Shown: positions 35,464 to 45,482 of the stretch, piece by piece | Layout of the letters: each line of letters opens with the position of its first letter | How positions within the stretch are numbered: position 1 is the first letter of the stretch | From: Akkermansiaceae bacterium UBA1315 | GTDB lineage: Bacteria; Verrucomicrobiota; Verrucomicrobiia; Verrucomicrobiales; Akkermansiaceae | Assembly (NCBI GenBank): GCA_002307065.1 | Contig: DBTN01000042.1 | Coordinates: 45,652 to 109,651, forward strand | Direction: 5' to 3' | Length of the DNA: 64,000 bases | Position numbers and translations under genes: made by a program | Notes under the pieces: generated by a model | Seen by the model: the letters and a program-made list of their open reading frames with translations, nothing else | Database searches by the model: none | What the model was told of the DNA's origin: nothing

Positions 35464-36432
35464 GTGAATCTTTGGAAAAAATCCGCCCTTTTCAGCGTCG
35501 CCCTTCTAGCGACCGGTCTGGCGCGGATTCCTTTCGAGAAATCGCTCACCCGCGAGCTTCGGGAAACCGGTTTGCTGACGCCACCGCCGGCGGTCGGCAC
35601 GCTGGATAAAATCGGCCAAACCAGTTCCGCCGTGGCGCTCGGCGGCCTCCGCACCTTGGTGGCGACGTTTCTCAACCTGCGCGCTTTCACGTATTTCACC
35701 GAACAACGCTGGGACGATGTCCGGGATACCTTCGAAACCATCGTCGATCTCGCACCGCGAACCCGTTATTATTGGGAAACGGCCTCCTGGCACCTAGCGT
35801 ATAACGCCGCTTCATATTACCAGCAGGATTCCGATCTGCCACCGCTCCGCCGCCGTGAAGCCTGGCGCGCCTCGATTTTCCAAGGCCGGGAATTCCTCGA
35901 ACGTGCCATCCGAAACAATCCCACCGACTGGAGCCTCCAATCCAATCTCGGATTTTTGCTTTCTGATTCAAATAAATTTCAGGCATTCCCTGATCGCCAA
36001 GCGACTTTTGCCGCCGCCGCGGAGGCTTACAAGGCCGCTGCGGACACGGGAGACGCCCCCAGTTTCGTCCGGCGCGCCCAGCTTTATGCCCTTGCCCGCA
36101 TTCCCGGCCGTGAAAACGAAGCGCTTGATCTCGCCGAAAGCCTTTATCGCCAATCTCGAATCAACCACACTCCGACGCTTCTGAGCCTTCTCTTCGTCCT
36201 GAGAATGCACGCCGATCCCTCCCAGAACGCCGCCGCTCTGGCACGGACGATTTTCGGAACCGACCAACGCGCCTACGACAACCTTTCCCTCCACTGGATG
36301 CGGCAAAAGGAAATGCTACCGGTCGATGGCGTCGCCGCCGCGCTGCAAGCGCTCGAAACAAGCCTCCACATCCCGCCCGGGAAAAGCGTCTTTTCCAACA
36401 CCACCGCTCCCACCGATGACCTTTCGAAATAA
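35464..36432 (+). CDS. TPR-like protein linked to the ABC exporter
   Basis: A 322-residue protein starting at GTG 35464 (MNLWKKSALFSVALLATGLAR), with an N-terminal membrane anchor or signal. The rest is helical with TPR-like units (FTEQRWDDVRDTFETIVDLAPRTRYYWE and NNPTDWSLQSNLGFLLSD). Its position 4 bases after the permease suggests it is an accessory part of the exporter. The function is not known. Confidence 0.8.
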   Translation: MNLWKKSALFSVALLATGLARIPFEKSLTRELRETGLLTPPPAVGTLDKIGQTSSAVALGGLRTLVATFLNLRAFTYFTEQRWDDVRDTFETIVDLAPRTRYYWETASWHLAYNAASYYQQDSDLPPLRRREAWRASIFQGREFLERAIRNNPTDWSLQSNLGFLLSDSNKFQAFPDRQATFAAAAEAYKAAADTGDAPSFVRRAQLYALARIPGRENEALDLAESLYRQSRINHTPTLLSLLFVLRMHADPSQNAAALARTIFGTDQRAYDNLSLHWMRQKEMLPVDGVAAALQALETSLHIPPGKSVFSNTTAPTDDLSK

Positions 36433-36507
36433 ATCCGTATCCCGATTTCGTCTGGACAGCCGGTCCCATCCCGACAGACTCCCCGTCCCTATCTCGTAAT
36501 CGAAATC

Positions 36508-37230
36508 ATGCGGATCGCTCTATTCGGTGACATTCACGCCAACCTCGAAGCCCTTGAAGCCGTTCTTGACGACGCTTCCCGTCAAGGCGTGACCGATTTC
36601 GTCTGCATGGGGGATGTCGTAGGATACAATGCCGATCCCGTCGCTTGTCTGGAAAAAATCCGCGCGATGGGATGCCCTACCATCAAGGGAAATCACGACG
36701 AAGATGCTTCCGGCGATCATTCGCTCGACAGCATGAACCCGGTCGCGGCCGCCGCGCTCGAATGGACGCGCAATCAGCTCGATGACGACCAACGGCAATG
36801 GCTGCGCCGGCTGCGCATGGTCCGCCAGGTTTCCGATTTCACCGTGGTTCATAGCACGCTCGATCAGCCAGCGAACTGGAACTACGTGACCAACCGGTTC
36901 GACGCCGGTGCGAACTTTTCCTACCAGTTCACCCAACTTTGCTTCCACGGCCACACCCACGTGCCGCGCATTTACGTCAAGTCGGACAAAGTTCAAGAAG
37001 TCCCCGCCGAATCGATCACCCTCGAAGCAGGCTCCAAATATTTCATCAACGTCGGCTCCGTCGGCCAGCCGCGAGACGGCGATTGGCGGGCCTGTTATGC
37101 GATCTACGATCTCGAACGACAGCTCATCGTTTTTCGCAGAATTGAATACGATATCGCCACGACGCAGCAGAAAATTTTAGCCGCCGGATTGCCTCCGATG
37201 TTGGCCGAAAGACTCGCGGAAGGACGCTGA
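36508..37230 (+). CDS. Calcineurin-like metallophosphoesterase
   Basis: A 240-residue enzyme of the MPP superfamily (YfcE/diadenosine tetraphosphatase-like subgroup). Metal-binding motifs are GDIHANLEAL at the N-terminus, CMGDVVGYNADP, IKGNHDEDA and CFHGHTHVPRI. The NVGSVGQPRDGDWRA tail is shared with phosphodiesterases of this subgroup. The substrate is unknown. It stands between the ABC operon and the RRM gene with its own start region. Confidence 0.93.
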   Translation: MRIALFGDIHANLEALEAVLDDASRQGVTDFVCMGDVVGYNADPVACLEKIRAMGCPTIKGNHDEDASGDHSLDSMNPVAAAALEWTRNQLDDDQRQWLRRLRMVRQVSDFTVVHSTLDQPANWNYVTNRFDAGANFSYQFTQLCFHGHTHVPRIYVKSDKVQEVPAESITLEAGSKYFINVGSVGQPRDGDWRACYAIYDLERQLIVFRRIEYDIATTQQKILAAGLPPMLAERLAEGR

Positions 37231-37295
37231 TTTTCCGCCGGAAAACACTCGAAATCGGCACTTGCCAAAATTCTGGCACCGCCATAAGTGTACAA

Positions 37296-37324
37296 AGTCG
37301 GCAGTGCAAATACGCTTGCCGACT
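37296..37324 (+). promoter_or_regulatory. Inverted repeat in the 5' region of the RRM gene
   Basis: AGTCGGCA and TGCCGACT form a perfect 8-bp stem around a 13-base loop, 73 bases before the RRM start. It could be an operator or a 5'-UTR hairpin; cold-regulated RNA-binding genes often carry structured leaders. No function can be proven here. Confidence 0.4.
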
Positions 37325-37396
37325 CGCTTCGTCTGGTCTCTTACGCCATGGTCTCAGGAAGTGTTGAATGTGATGGCGTAATTAGAATAGAAGAAA

Positions 37397-37852
<456 letters not shown>

Positions 37853-37878
37853 TCCCTTCTGTTCGCATTAAAATCTCC

Positions 37879-37919
37879 AAACGCCCGTTCCTCTTTCGAG
37901 AGGAACGGGCGTTTTTTTT
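37879..37919 (+). terminator. Strong rho-independent terminator of the RRM gene
   Basis: A perfect 15-bp stem (AAACGCCCGTTCCTC with its complement) around TTTC runs into eight T, 26 bases after the RRM stop. Confidence 0.95.
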
Positions 37920-38021
37920 GGGGCGTAGCGGGCGGCCAGATGGTACCCTCGGTGATACAACCCCGATCTCAGATCGGACCCGGCACCGCAAGCGCCGGAC
38001 ATCGACGCACCGCTCGATGTT

Positions 38022-39131
38022 TCATTCGAAATAGCAGCGCTTCACTCGCGGCGTGATTCCAGTGAAAACCTCCCAGACGATGATTCCGGCTTTTGCCGCG
38101 ACTTCGGAAACCGGCAGATTTGCCCCGAACATTTCGACCTCGTCCCCTTCCTCGATTTCCTCACATCCGGTGACATCCACCATGGTCTGATCCATCGTCA
38201 CCCGACCGAGAATCGGAAATCTCCGCCCGCGAATCCAGACTTCCGCGCCTGCGCCGGAGACCGCCCGCGGGTAACCGTCACCATAACCGACCCCGACCGT
38301 CGCCACCCGCGTCGGCCGCTGCGTGACGAATTGGCGGCCATAAGAAACGCCGTGCCCGGCTGGCAAAGTCCGCACCAGAGTGATGCGCGATTTTAAACTC
38401 ATGACCGTCGAAAGCTCATCCTGGAATCCGGGCAACGGAGAAACCCCGTAAAGCATCAGCCCGGGACGCGCCAGGTTGCACCATTTCCCGTCATAACCCA
38501 GAAGTCCGGCGCTGTTCGCCAAGTGCCGCCAGCGAAACACTTCCGGACCGCCAAGCTCGGCAATGATGGCGCGAAACCGGTCGAATTGGCGCTTGGTGAA
38601 ATCCTCATCCTCATCGGCCGACGGCAAATGCGAGCCCACCCCTTCGATCTCCAGATGCTTCAGTTTTTTCAATTCCGCCAACGTTTCGGGCAAATGCTCC
38701 GGAACAAATCCGCCCCGGCCCATCCCGGTATCGATCGAAAGATGAACCCTCAGCACCTTATTCATTTCACCGGCTAAGCGATCGAAATGCCCCGCTTCCT
38801 CCAACGAGGAAAGGCACGGCGTCCAATCGCGGGCGACGATTTCCGCACGTTCTTCCGCCCAAGTTGCACCCAACAAATAGATTCTCGTCGCCACACCGGC
38901 GTCGCGAATCCGCCGCGCCTCACCGACATTGGCCACGCCGAAAAACGCAATCTTCTCGGATTCCAGTGCCCGGGCCACATCTTCGAGACCGTGACCATAG
39001 GCGCCGGCCTTGACGATCGCCATCAAATCGCAGCCGCTTTTTTTTCGGGCGATTGCCAGGTTTCCCCGCATCGCCGCCAAATTGATTTCCGCCCACGCGC
39101 GAGGCGGAGAAATAGGAAAAGTTTCGCTCAC
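38022..39131 (-). CDS. alr: Alanine racemase
   Basis: A 369-residue PLP enzyme making D-alanine for peptidoglycan. The PLP-binding Lys is in AIVKAGAYGHG near residue 41. The C-terminal domain carries the catalytic Tyr region GHGVSYGRQF and GYGDGYPRAVS, and the MDQTMVDVTG element that completes the active site. It starts at ATG 39131 and is normal in length. The upstream neighbour (prepilin) has its own terminator, so alr is independent. Confidence 0.97.
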   Translation of the reverse strand: MSETFPISPPRAWAEINLAAMRGNLAIARKKSGCDLMAIVKAGAYGHGLEDVARALESEKIAFFGVANVGEARRIRDAGVATRIYLLGATWAEERAEIVARDWTPCLSSLEEAGHFDRLAGEMNKVLRVHLSIDTGMGRGGFVPEHLPETLAELKKLKHLEIEGVGSHLPSADEDEDFTKRQFDRFRAIIAELGGPEVFRWRHLANSAGLLGYDGKWCNLARPGLMLYGVSPLPGFQDELSTVMSLKSRITLVRTLPAGHGVSYGRQFVTQRPTRVATVGVGYGDGYPRAVSGAGAEVWIRGRRFPILGRVTMDQTMVDVTGCEEIEEGDEVEMFGANLPVSEVAAKAGIIVWEVFTGITPRVKRCYFE

Positions 39132-39206
39132 GCGCCCAGACTAGACCGGTCAACCGGCTCAGCAAGAATGGACAACGGTTTTCTCCCCATTCTTCGAGGT
39201 CCAGGC

Positions 39207-39242
39207 ACAAAAAAACCGGAAGACTTCGCAGCCTTCCGGTTT
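39207..39242 (-). terminator. Terminator of the prepilin gene
   Basis: On the minus strand AAACCGGAAG and CTTCCGGTTT enclose a 10-base loop followed by TTTTTTT. It lies 17 bases after the prepilin stop at 39259. Confidence 0.9.
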
Positions 39243-39258
39243 GATGAAAGTTCAGAGA

Positions 39259-39996
39259 TCAGTTGTCGTCCGCTTGTTTCACCGCGGAACCGCTGCCACC
39301 GCCCCGGCGTTCTGGGGCTTTGATGACCGGGTTGATCTCGGTTCCCCAGACGGTTTCCTCACCGGTTTGGAGCAGAGTCTTGCCGCCACCCATGATGGCT
39401 TTGTTATCCGTTGGGCGGATGTTGAGCAGTTTCACACTGCTGTCGATGTGAAGAACTACGGCCTTGCGGTCGTAGGGCTCGACGTCGAAATCACCCGATG
39501 TGCTGGCATTGAGCAAAGCTGCGACCGCGATAGGACGGCCTGGGTTGCCGGTGCCGATCGCGGAGTCGTTGTCCATGATGTAGCCGAAGCCGACTTCGCC
39601 TGCTTCAAGAGCATTGTTGCCGTTGAAAATGTTATCCGGTTTTTTGGAGTACGAAGCTTTCGCATAGAACGGGTTTTCCGACTGCACGATGCCTGCGGCG
39701 ATGAGCTGGCGGAAATAATCGTTCGCGGTGTCTCCAGAGAAATTCAAAGTCGATCCGCTGTTTTCGGTGACGTCTTCGCGGGTGGAAGTATCCGGGAAAC
39801 CACCGTAATCGGATTCGAAGTCCGCAAGGCCGAGCATGAGCTGGCGGGCATTGTTCATGGCTTCCGTTTGATCGCCTTTTTTGCGGAAACGGATGATTTG
39901 TGGTGCAGTGAGGCCCGCGAGTGCCGCGATGATCACGATCACAACAAGAAGCTCCACCAAGGTGAAGCCTGCGGCTGTTTTACGATTCAGTTTCAT
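39259..39996 (-). CDS. Prepilin-like protein with type IV pilin/type II secretion N-terminus
   Basis: A 245-residue protein with a class III signal: the short basic leader MKLNRKTAAG is followed by FTLVELLVVIVIIAALAGL, the prepilin peptidase cleavage site plus hydrophobic helix with Glu at +5. The rest is a globular head with the family's Gly-containing loop (GEVGFGYIMDNDS) and a C-terminal low-complexity tail. Such pseudopilins are abundant in Verrucomicrobiota and Planctomycetota. No other pilus or secretion gene is nearby. Confidence 0.92.
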   Translation of the reverse strand: MKLNRKTAAGFTLVELLVVIVIIAALAGLTAPQIIRFRKKGDQTEAMNNARQLMLGLADFESDYGGFPDTSTREDVTENSGSTLNFSGDTANDYFRQLIAAGIVQSENPFYAKASYSKKPDNIFNGNNALEAGEVGFGYIMDNDSAIGTGNPGRPIAVAALLNASTSGDFDVEPYDRKAVVLHIDSSVKLLNIRPTDNKAIMGGGKTLLQTGEETVWGTEINPVIKAPERRGGGSGSAVKQADDN

Positions 39997-40201
39997 TGGT
40001 TTGTTTTATGGGTTTACATGATGGGACAATCGTCCCGCTTGTATGATAATCCCCAGTCAAATCGAAAGGAGATTGCCAAAAAGATAAGAGCTGAGCCGGT
40101 GGGCGCAAGAAGGAAGTTCCTGATGCCGATGCGGAAAGGAAAAACCCCATTTTTCGAGGTCACCCGCAACGAGCGTCAGCCATCCCAGAAATCCCCCGTG
40201 A

Positions 40202-40657
40202 CTAACTCGCTCCCACCCGCTGGCTCAACAGCGCTTTTTGCCGCTGATTCGCTTCTTTTTTCGCGCCGCTGAGCAACCGGTATTCGCTATCGGTGATCCG
40301 ATACGGGCCGGTAAACTCGACTTCATTTCCGCGGGTCGACCGCGTCCGGCAGGCGAAAGCGTGGTGTTTTTCCAGGTAGTAAAAAATCAGATACTGCCGA
40401 TCGTGGCTGTTCGTTTCCGCGTAGAAATCGGGTAGACCGGTTTGGTCGAGAAACACGGCGAGGTCAGGGTAAATCTGGGATTTTACCTGCAAGCGATCGT
40501 AACCGAATGACGCAGGATCCTTGCGCACCAGCATCATCTGATTGTTCGCAGCGGCATCCTGCGAAAGCGGATTCCAGCCGGACGAACAGGCCCCCAGAAG
40601 GACAGCCCCTAGGATGACTCCGCTCACTCGACTCCATTTCAAAAACACGTTCCTCAT
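40202..40657 (-). CDS. Small hypothetical lipoprotein
   Basis: About 151 residues from ATG 40657 (MRNVFLKWSRVSGVILGAVLLGACSSG). The lipobox Cys follows LLGAC. The frame is open to TTG 40708, which would overlap the protease stop, but the shorter form gives a clean signal. The mature domain (KSQIYPDLAVFLDQTGLPDFY, then YLIFYYLEKHHAFACRTR) is unrecognised. It lies just behind the protease gene and is likely co-transcribed. Confidence 0.75.
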   Translation of the reverse strand: MRNVFLKWSRVSGVILGAVLLGACSSGWNPLSQDAAANNQMMLVRKDPASFGYDRLQVKSQIYPDLAVFLDQTGLPDFYAETNSHDRQYLIFYYLEKHHAFACRTRSTRGNEVEFTGPYRITDSEYRLLSGAKKEANQRQKALLSQRVGAS

Positions 40658-40704
40658 CTGAAAATTTGCGGCAGTCCGATTTCGGCCACGCTCGATTCTA
40701 CGTT

Positions 40705-41472
40705 TCAATGACCGGAACCCTTACGCGCACGATCACGGCGAATCAAACTCTCAATTTTTCTCACGTTTGGCCGATTGCCTTCGGAGTCGACAAAGAAGGC
40801 CGTCTCCAGCGGCACCAGGAATTCCACCGCTGAATTGATTCCCACCAACGAGCCGGTCGCGTCCACCACCGGACCGCCGCTGTCGCCCGGCTGCAGCGGG
40901 ATATCCAGCTTGAATTTCCGGTTGCCGGTGAAAGGGGTTTCCGGTTTCAGCACGGTTCCCAGTCTGCCTGTTCCCGGGCGAAACCCGGTCGACATCCCGC
41001 CGTGGATCACCTCCGTCCCTTCCGGCAACAGGGCACCTGGCGGCGTCCACGAGTAAAAATAAGGTGTCCGTTCGTTGATATGAAGCAGCGCCAAATCCGC
41101 CGTGGCCGAGCGCCAAACGACACGGGCGGGACGCGCCAGAACCTCTCTTCCTGTCCGGAAAATCACGAACACGTTCCGCCCTTTCATCCGCGACAAAACG
41201 TGATCGGCTGTTAGAAAATAGCCATCCGGAGAAATCGGTGCGGCGGACCCTCCATCACCATCATCCGGTGCATCCCCGGACGAAAAACGGCTACCGGTCC
41301 AGTGATCAATATTCTCTTGTTTGGTCACCACCACCGCGCTCAAGCGCTCTGCCACCATCTGGCGGGCCATTGGCCCAGGCGGCGGCAGGATCAACGGTGC
41401 CGATGAGTAGGAACAAGCGGACATCGACAGCCCTGTTAGCAACATCAGAATCCACCAGCGCATACGTTCCAT
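40705..41472 (-). CDS. Trypsin-like serine protease, lipoprotein
   Basis: A 255-residue S1-fold protease anchored by a lipoprotein signal (ILMLLTGLSMSAC; ATG 41463 is an equally good start). The catalytic triad is visible: His in FLTADHVLS, Asp in SATADLALLHI, Ser in QPGDSGGPVV. There is no PDZ domain, so it is shorter than DegP/HtrA. It probably acts in the periplasm. The small lipoprotein gene follows directly. Confidence 0.88.
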   Translation of the reverse strand: MERMRWWILMLLTGLSMSACSYSSAPLILPPPGPMARQMVAERLSAVVVTKQENIDHWTGSRFSSGDAPDDGDGGSAAPISPDGYFLTADHVLSRMKGRNVFVIFRTGREVLARPARVVWRSATADLALLHINERTPYFYSWTPPGALLPEGTEVIHGGMSTGFRPGTGRLGTVLKPETPFTGNRKFKLDIPLQPGDSGGPVVDATGSLVGINSAVEFLVPLETAFFVDSEGNRPNVRKIESLIRRDRARKGSGH

Positions 41473-41517
41473 TCAGGCCGAGCAAAGCACAGCCAAGCGA
41501 ACTCGTCACACCTCAAT

Positions 41518-42549
41518 TCAGCTTTCTGCGAGCAACTCTTCGACTACCCGGCGAAACGGCGAGGGCATGGCCAAATGAGGGATTTCCCCTTCGTGTTGCC
41601 AACTTTCCCCCTCGGCCGGAGAAACTTTGCGCAGCCCGGTTCCGTCGTGGACCCTCAAGGTCACCCGGTAGCGGGTGATGGTGTAGCGATGCTCAATCAA
41701 AACCGGTAATCCCGCGACCTCCGCAGCCGGTCGTGTCGGCAGTTTCCACAAACCTTGGCGACGCTTTCCCGCTTCGAGATGCAGCAGGATCCCGCCGTCC
41801 GGATCACGCAACCACAGCGCGTGTTCATCGATTTCCGTGATCGCGACTTTCGTCTTTTTCACCGGCAATGTTTCAGGCACCTGCGTTCGGCAAAATTCCG
41901 CAACCGGGCAGCTCAGGCAATCCGGCACCCCCGGCCTGCAAATCGTCTGGCCGAGCTCCATCAGCGCCGAATTGTAAATCCGCGACCGCTCCGGATCGGC
42001 CAAAACCTCCGCCCATTGCCACAGTTGTTTCAACCCCGGCGAATCATCGACCGGTTTGGAAAAATCCATCATCCGCGCCAGGACGCGAGCCACATTCCCA
42101 TCGACCACGACCGACGGCAGATCGAATGCAAATCCCCTCACCGCCCCCGCCGTGTAAGGCCCGACACCGGGAAGTTTCCGCAACTCCGCCAGACCGCTGG
42201 GAAACATTCCACCGTGTTCTGAAATCACCGCCCGGGCCGTTTCCCGCAACATCCGTACCCGGCGATAATATCCCAGACCTTCCCACGCTTTCAGCAAGCG
42301 GTCATCCTCCGCGACCGCCAGCGATTCGAGCGTCGGAAACGTTTCGAGAAACCGGCGGTAAAACCCCCGCCCCAAGACCGTGGCGATCTGCGTTTGCTGC
42401 AGCATCACTTCCGAAACAAGCACCGCATACGGATCTCGCGTCCGCCGCCACGGATAATCTTTTCCGCATTTGGAAAACCAACCGGTCAACGCATCGCGAA
42501 ACCCCGCCGCGTGTTGCAGCGGATCGGTTTTGAATCGGGGTTTCAGCAT
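41518..42549 (-). CDS. mutY: A/G-specific adenine DNA glycosylase
   Basis: A 343-residue base-excision repair enzyme removing A opposite 8-oxoG. The helix-hairpin-helix is LRKLPGVGPYTAGAVRGFAF with the catalytic Asp in VVVDGNVARVLARM. The Fe-S cluster Cys spacing C-x6-C-x2-C-x5-C is complete in CRPGVPDCLSCPVAEFC. The C-terminal NUDIX-like domain (GGILLHLEAGKRRQGLWKLP) reads 8-oxoG. Normal length. Confidence 0.97.
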   Translation of the reverse strand: MLKPRFKTDPLQHAAGFRDALTGWFSKCGKDYPWRRTRDPYAVLVSEVMLQQTQIATVLGRGFYRRFLETFPTLESLAVAEDDRLLKAWEGLGYYRRVRMLRETARAVISEHGGMFPSGLAELRKLPGVGPYTAGAVRGFAFDLPSVVVDGNVARVLARMMDFSKPVDDSPGLKQLWQWAEVLADPERSRIYNSALMELGQTICRPGVPDCLSCPVAEFCRTQVPETLPVKKTKVAITEIDEHALWLRDPDGGILLHLEAGKRRQGLWKLPTRPAAEVAGLPVLIEHRYTITRYRVTLRVHDGTGLRKVSPAEGESWQHEGEIPHLAMPSPFRRVVEELLAES

Positions 42550-42585
42550 GGAGTCGGGACATTTTCGCCCCTTCTTCGGTGGATT

Positions 42586-42620
42586 TGAAAAAGGAGGGAC
42601 ACGCAGGTGGTCCCTCCTTC
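42586..42620 (-). terminator. Terminator of the phosphoglucomutase gene
   Basis: On the minus strand AAGGAGGGAC and GTCCCTCCTT pair perfectly around a 9-base loop and run into TTTC. It sits between the mutase stop at 42623 and the mutY start. Confidence 0.85.
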
Positions 42621-42622
42621 GA

Positions 42623-44545
42623 TCATCGGGTCGCGGCGTCGCGCTCGATCCAGCCCCAGAGCGAGATCAAGCTGGCGGCGACGGCGGCTTTGGATTCCGC
42701 CAGGTCACCCCCCGGAGCGCTTTTCCCGAAGAGGTAAAATTTGATCTTCGGCTCGGTGCCGGACGGGCGAACCGCAAACGAACGGCCATCTTCCAGATCG
42801 ACGAAAAGCATTTTTTCTTTCGGGATTAAATCGCCTTCCTGGTCGTAAAGATCCTGCTTCGCAAAATCGCGCACCCGCAGAACGGCGGAGCCATCGACGA
42901 TGTCCGGCGGGCTGTCGGCGTAGGAATTCGCCAAGGCCTGGATTTTCGCCGCTCCGTCAGCACCTTCCAGCACGAGCGATTTGCCGATTTCCAAATAATA
43001 GCCGTATTCGGTATAAATATCGTCCATCAATTCCGGCAGCGTCTTGCCAACGGATTTCGCGTAGGCCGCGACTTCGGCGAACATGACCGCCGCGCCATTC
43101 GCGTCCTTGTCGCGGATCGCATCGGAGCCGAGGTAACCGTAGCTTTCTTCTCCGCCAAAAACGAAAAAGCGTGAATATTCCAAGCGCAACGCACGCGTTT
43201 GCTCTTCGGTGAGCGACCGGTAATCGCCTTTTTTGTCGGCGGGAATCGCGTCTTCGTATTTGCGGAGTTTGCCCGCGATGTATTTGAAACCGGTCAGCGT
43301 ATCGACGATGCCCACGCCAAATCCGTCGGCGATTTCGTGCTGAAGCTCGGTGGTCACGAACGTTTTCACCAACACCGCGCGGCTGCGATTCGCCGCGGTC
43401 AACCAGCCGAGGTCAAAGCAGGTTTTCAATCGATACCACGCCATCAGCGAGCCGATTTGGTTACCAGTCAACAACACCATGCGGCCGTCCGCATCGCGAG
43501 CGGCGACGCCCATGCGGTCGGCATCCGGGTCGGTGCCGATGACAATTTCCGCTCCGGATTTCTCCGCGAGGTCGATCGCCATTTTCAACGCCGATGCGTT
43601 TTCCGGGTTGGGTGAATCCACCGTTGGGAAACGTCCATCGAGCGTGTCTTGTTCGGAAACCGTCTCCACTTCGAAGCCGAATTCGCGCAGCAGCGGGACG
43701 ATGATGTGACCGCCGGTTCCGTGGAGATTGGTGAAAACGACTTTGGTTGCGGCACCTTCGAGCAAGGACGGTTTGAGCAACAAAGTTTTCAGGCGCTCGC
43801 CGTAAAGCGCGTCGGTCTCCGCGCCGAGGATCGTGATCGTTCCGCGTTCGTTTTCGGGAAGCGGTTCGTATTGCTCGCTGACCAATGCGTTCACTTCGGC
43901 GATGATGCCCGACCCATGCGGCTCGACGATTTGAGCACCGTCATTGAAATAGGCTTTAAATCCGTTGTCGTGCGACGGGTTGTGGCTGGCGGTCAACACC
44001 ACGCCGGCATCCGCGCGGAGGGCACGCACCGCGAAAGAAAGCTGCGGCGTCGAGCGAGCGCCTTCGAAAAGGTAGGCGTCGCATCCGAGATCCGCACAGG
44101 TTTTCGCGCAATATTCGGCGAAGTCCCGCGAGAAATGGCGCGTATCGTGGGCGAAGACCAGAACCGGTTTGCGATCCGGGCCGACCGCCTTTTTCGCGTA
44201 AGTGATCAGTCCGCGAACGGCGCGGCTGACGTTGAAATAGTTCATCGTCGCAGTGCCGATGCAGGGAAATTCCGGGCGACCGTTCGGTCCGCCGTTGCCT
44301 TTTTCCGCAGCGGTGATGACGCGCCCGATGGTGCGGCCGCGCAGGCCACCGGTTCCGAAAGCGAGGGTTTTGAAAAACCGGTCGTTCAGTTCGTCCCATG
44401 CTTTTGCGGCCACCAATTCTTCGATCGAACGCACCGCGATTTCGCTCGGCGTGCCTTTCAGCAACAGTTCAATATTCTGTTTCGCGGATTCCAGCAGAAG
44501 GCCGTCGGCCACAGCCGCAGGGAGAAGTTCGGTGAGTTGCGTCAT
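42623..44545 (-). CDS. Phospho-sugar mutase (phosphoglucomutase/phosphomannomutase)
   Basis: About 640 residues from ATG 44545 (MTQLTELLPAAVADGLLL); the frame is open to 44791, but that part lies antisense to the neighbouring methyltransferase start. All mutase signatures are present: phospho-Ser loop VVLTASHNPSHDNGFKAYF, metal loop GTDPDADRMGVAA, sugar-binding GGEESYGYLGSD, and the phosphate-binding RPSGTEPKIKFY. The long PgcA-like form with GTGGLRGRTIG near residue 65 is used for glucose-1-phosphate/glucose-6-phosphate conversion. It has its own terminator. Confidence 0.95.
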   Translation of the reverse strand: MTQLTELLPAAVADGLLLESAKQNIELLLKGTPSEIAVRSIEELVAAKAWDELNDRFFKTLAFGTGGLRGRTIGRVITAAEKGNGGPNGRPEFPCIGTATMNYFNVSRAVRGLITYAKKAVGPDRKPVLVFAHDTRHFSRDFAEYCAKTCADLGCDAYLFEGARSTPQLSFAVRALRADAGVVLTASHNPSHDNGFKAYFNDGAQIVEPHGSGIIAEVNALVSEQYEPLPENERGTITILGAETDALYGERLKTLLLKPSLLEGAATKVVFTNLHGTGGHIIVPLLREFGFEVETVSEQDTLDGRFPTVDSPNPENASALKMAIDLAEKSGAEIVIGTDPDADRMGVAARDADGRMVLLTGNQIGSLMAWYRLKTCFDLGWLTAANRSRAVLVKTFVTTELQHEIADGFGVGIVDTLTGFKYIAGKLRKYEDAIPADKKGDYRSLTEEQTRALRLEYSRFFVFGGEESYGYLGSDAIRDKDANGAAVMFAEVAAYAKSVGKTLPELMDDIYTEYGYYLEIGKSLVLEGADGAAKIQALANSYADSPPDIVDGSAVLRVRDFAKQDLYDQEGDLIPKEKMLFVDLEDGRSFAVRPSGTEPKIKFYLFGKSAPGGDLAESKAAVAASLISLWGWIERDAATR

Positions 44546-44576
44546 TTCGGGCTGGATGCTAGAAGATTTTCCGGCC

Positions 44577-45482
44577 ATGGCAACTCCGCCCATGCACGAT
44601 CTTTTCAAAATTTCCCTCGCCAAACGCGACTCGCTGCTTTCTCCGGAAACCAACGCGATCCGGTTGATTGACGGCTCCGGCGACGGCTTCCCGGGAGTGA
44701 TTTTGGAGACGTTCGCAGATCGCTGGCTGCTATCGACTTCCACCGACCGGATCCCCGAAACGCTCCGCGACCGGTTGCTGAAATCTCGCAAACCGGTTTA
44801 CTGGAAACGCCTCGATCAGCATCAGAAAGAATCCCCCTCTCACCTCGGTGGCCCGGAAGTGACCGAGCCATTTTTGATGCGTGAAAACGGAATGAACCTC
44901 GAAATTTCGTTCCAGTCCGGATATTCGCAGGGAATTTTCCTCGATCAACGCGACAACCGATCGCAAGTGCGTGCCGCCGTCCAAACCGGTTCCCGCGTGC
45001 TCAATACCTTCGCCTACACCGGCGCATTCTCGATCGCGGCCGCTCTCGGCGGCGCGGAAACGACGACGCTCGACCTGTCCCAACCGTATCTCAACTGGTC
45101 GAAACGGAATTTTTCCCACAACGACCTCGATCCCGGCGCGCACCATTTTTGCAAAGGCGACACCTTTCACTGGCTGAAGCGCTTCGCAAAACAAGGCCGC
45201 CAATTCGACGGCATCATCCTCGATCCGCCAACCTTTTCCCGTGACGAAAAAGGCAGGGTGTTCCGGGTTGAGGAAAATTATGGAGAACTCGCCGCGCTGG
45301 CGATCAATGTCTTGGCACCGGATGGTTGGCTGCTTTGCTCGACCAACTGCAAAACCTTGCCGCCCGGCGCGTTCGAACGACAATTGCTTTCGGCTTCACC
45401 CCGCCGTTTCAAAGCGACTCACAATGCGATGCCCGCGGACTTTACGGGAGATCCGTATTTAAAATCCGTCTGGCTGCGGTGA
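44577..45482 (+). CDS. Class I SAM-dependent methyltransferase, RlmI/RlmK-like
   Basis: About 301 residues from ATG 44577 (or 44592, MHDLFKISLAKR). SAM-binding motif I is LNTFAYTGAFSIAAALGGA, and the target-base motif IV is ILDPPTFSRDEKGR with SRVEENYGEL-like continuation. The sequence SGYSQGIFLDQRDNR is the RlmI family hallmark for 23S rRNA m5C methylases. The N-terminal PUA domain of full RlmI (about 396 aa) is missing or reduced, which is common in this clade. It is divergent from the mutase gene with a 31-base gap. Confidence 0.9.
   Translation: MATPPMHDLFKISLAKRDSLLSPETNAIRLIDGSGDGFPGVILETFADRWLLSTSTDRIPETLRDRLLKSRKPVYWKRLDQHQKESPSHLGGPEVTEPFLMRENGMNLEISFQSGYSQGIFLDQRDNRSQVRAAVQTGSRVLNTFAYTGAFSIAAALGGAETTTLDLSQPYLNWSKRNFSHNDLDPGAHHFCKGDTFHWLKRFAKQGRQFDGIILDPPTFSRDEKGRVFRVEENYGELAALAINVLAPDGWLLCSTNCKTLPPGAFERQLLSASPRRFKATHNAMPADFTGDPYLKSVWLR

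Noticed and set aside
43649..44671. Antisense ORF of 340 codons over phosphoglucomutase
   Set aside because: Shadow of a fully conserved mutase.
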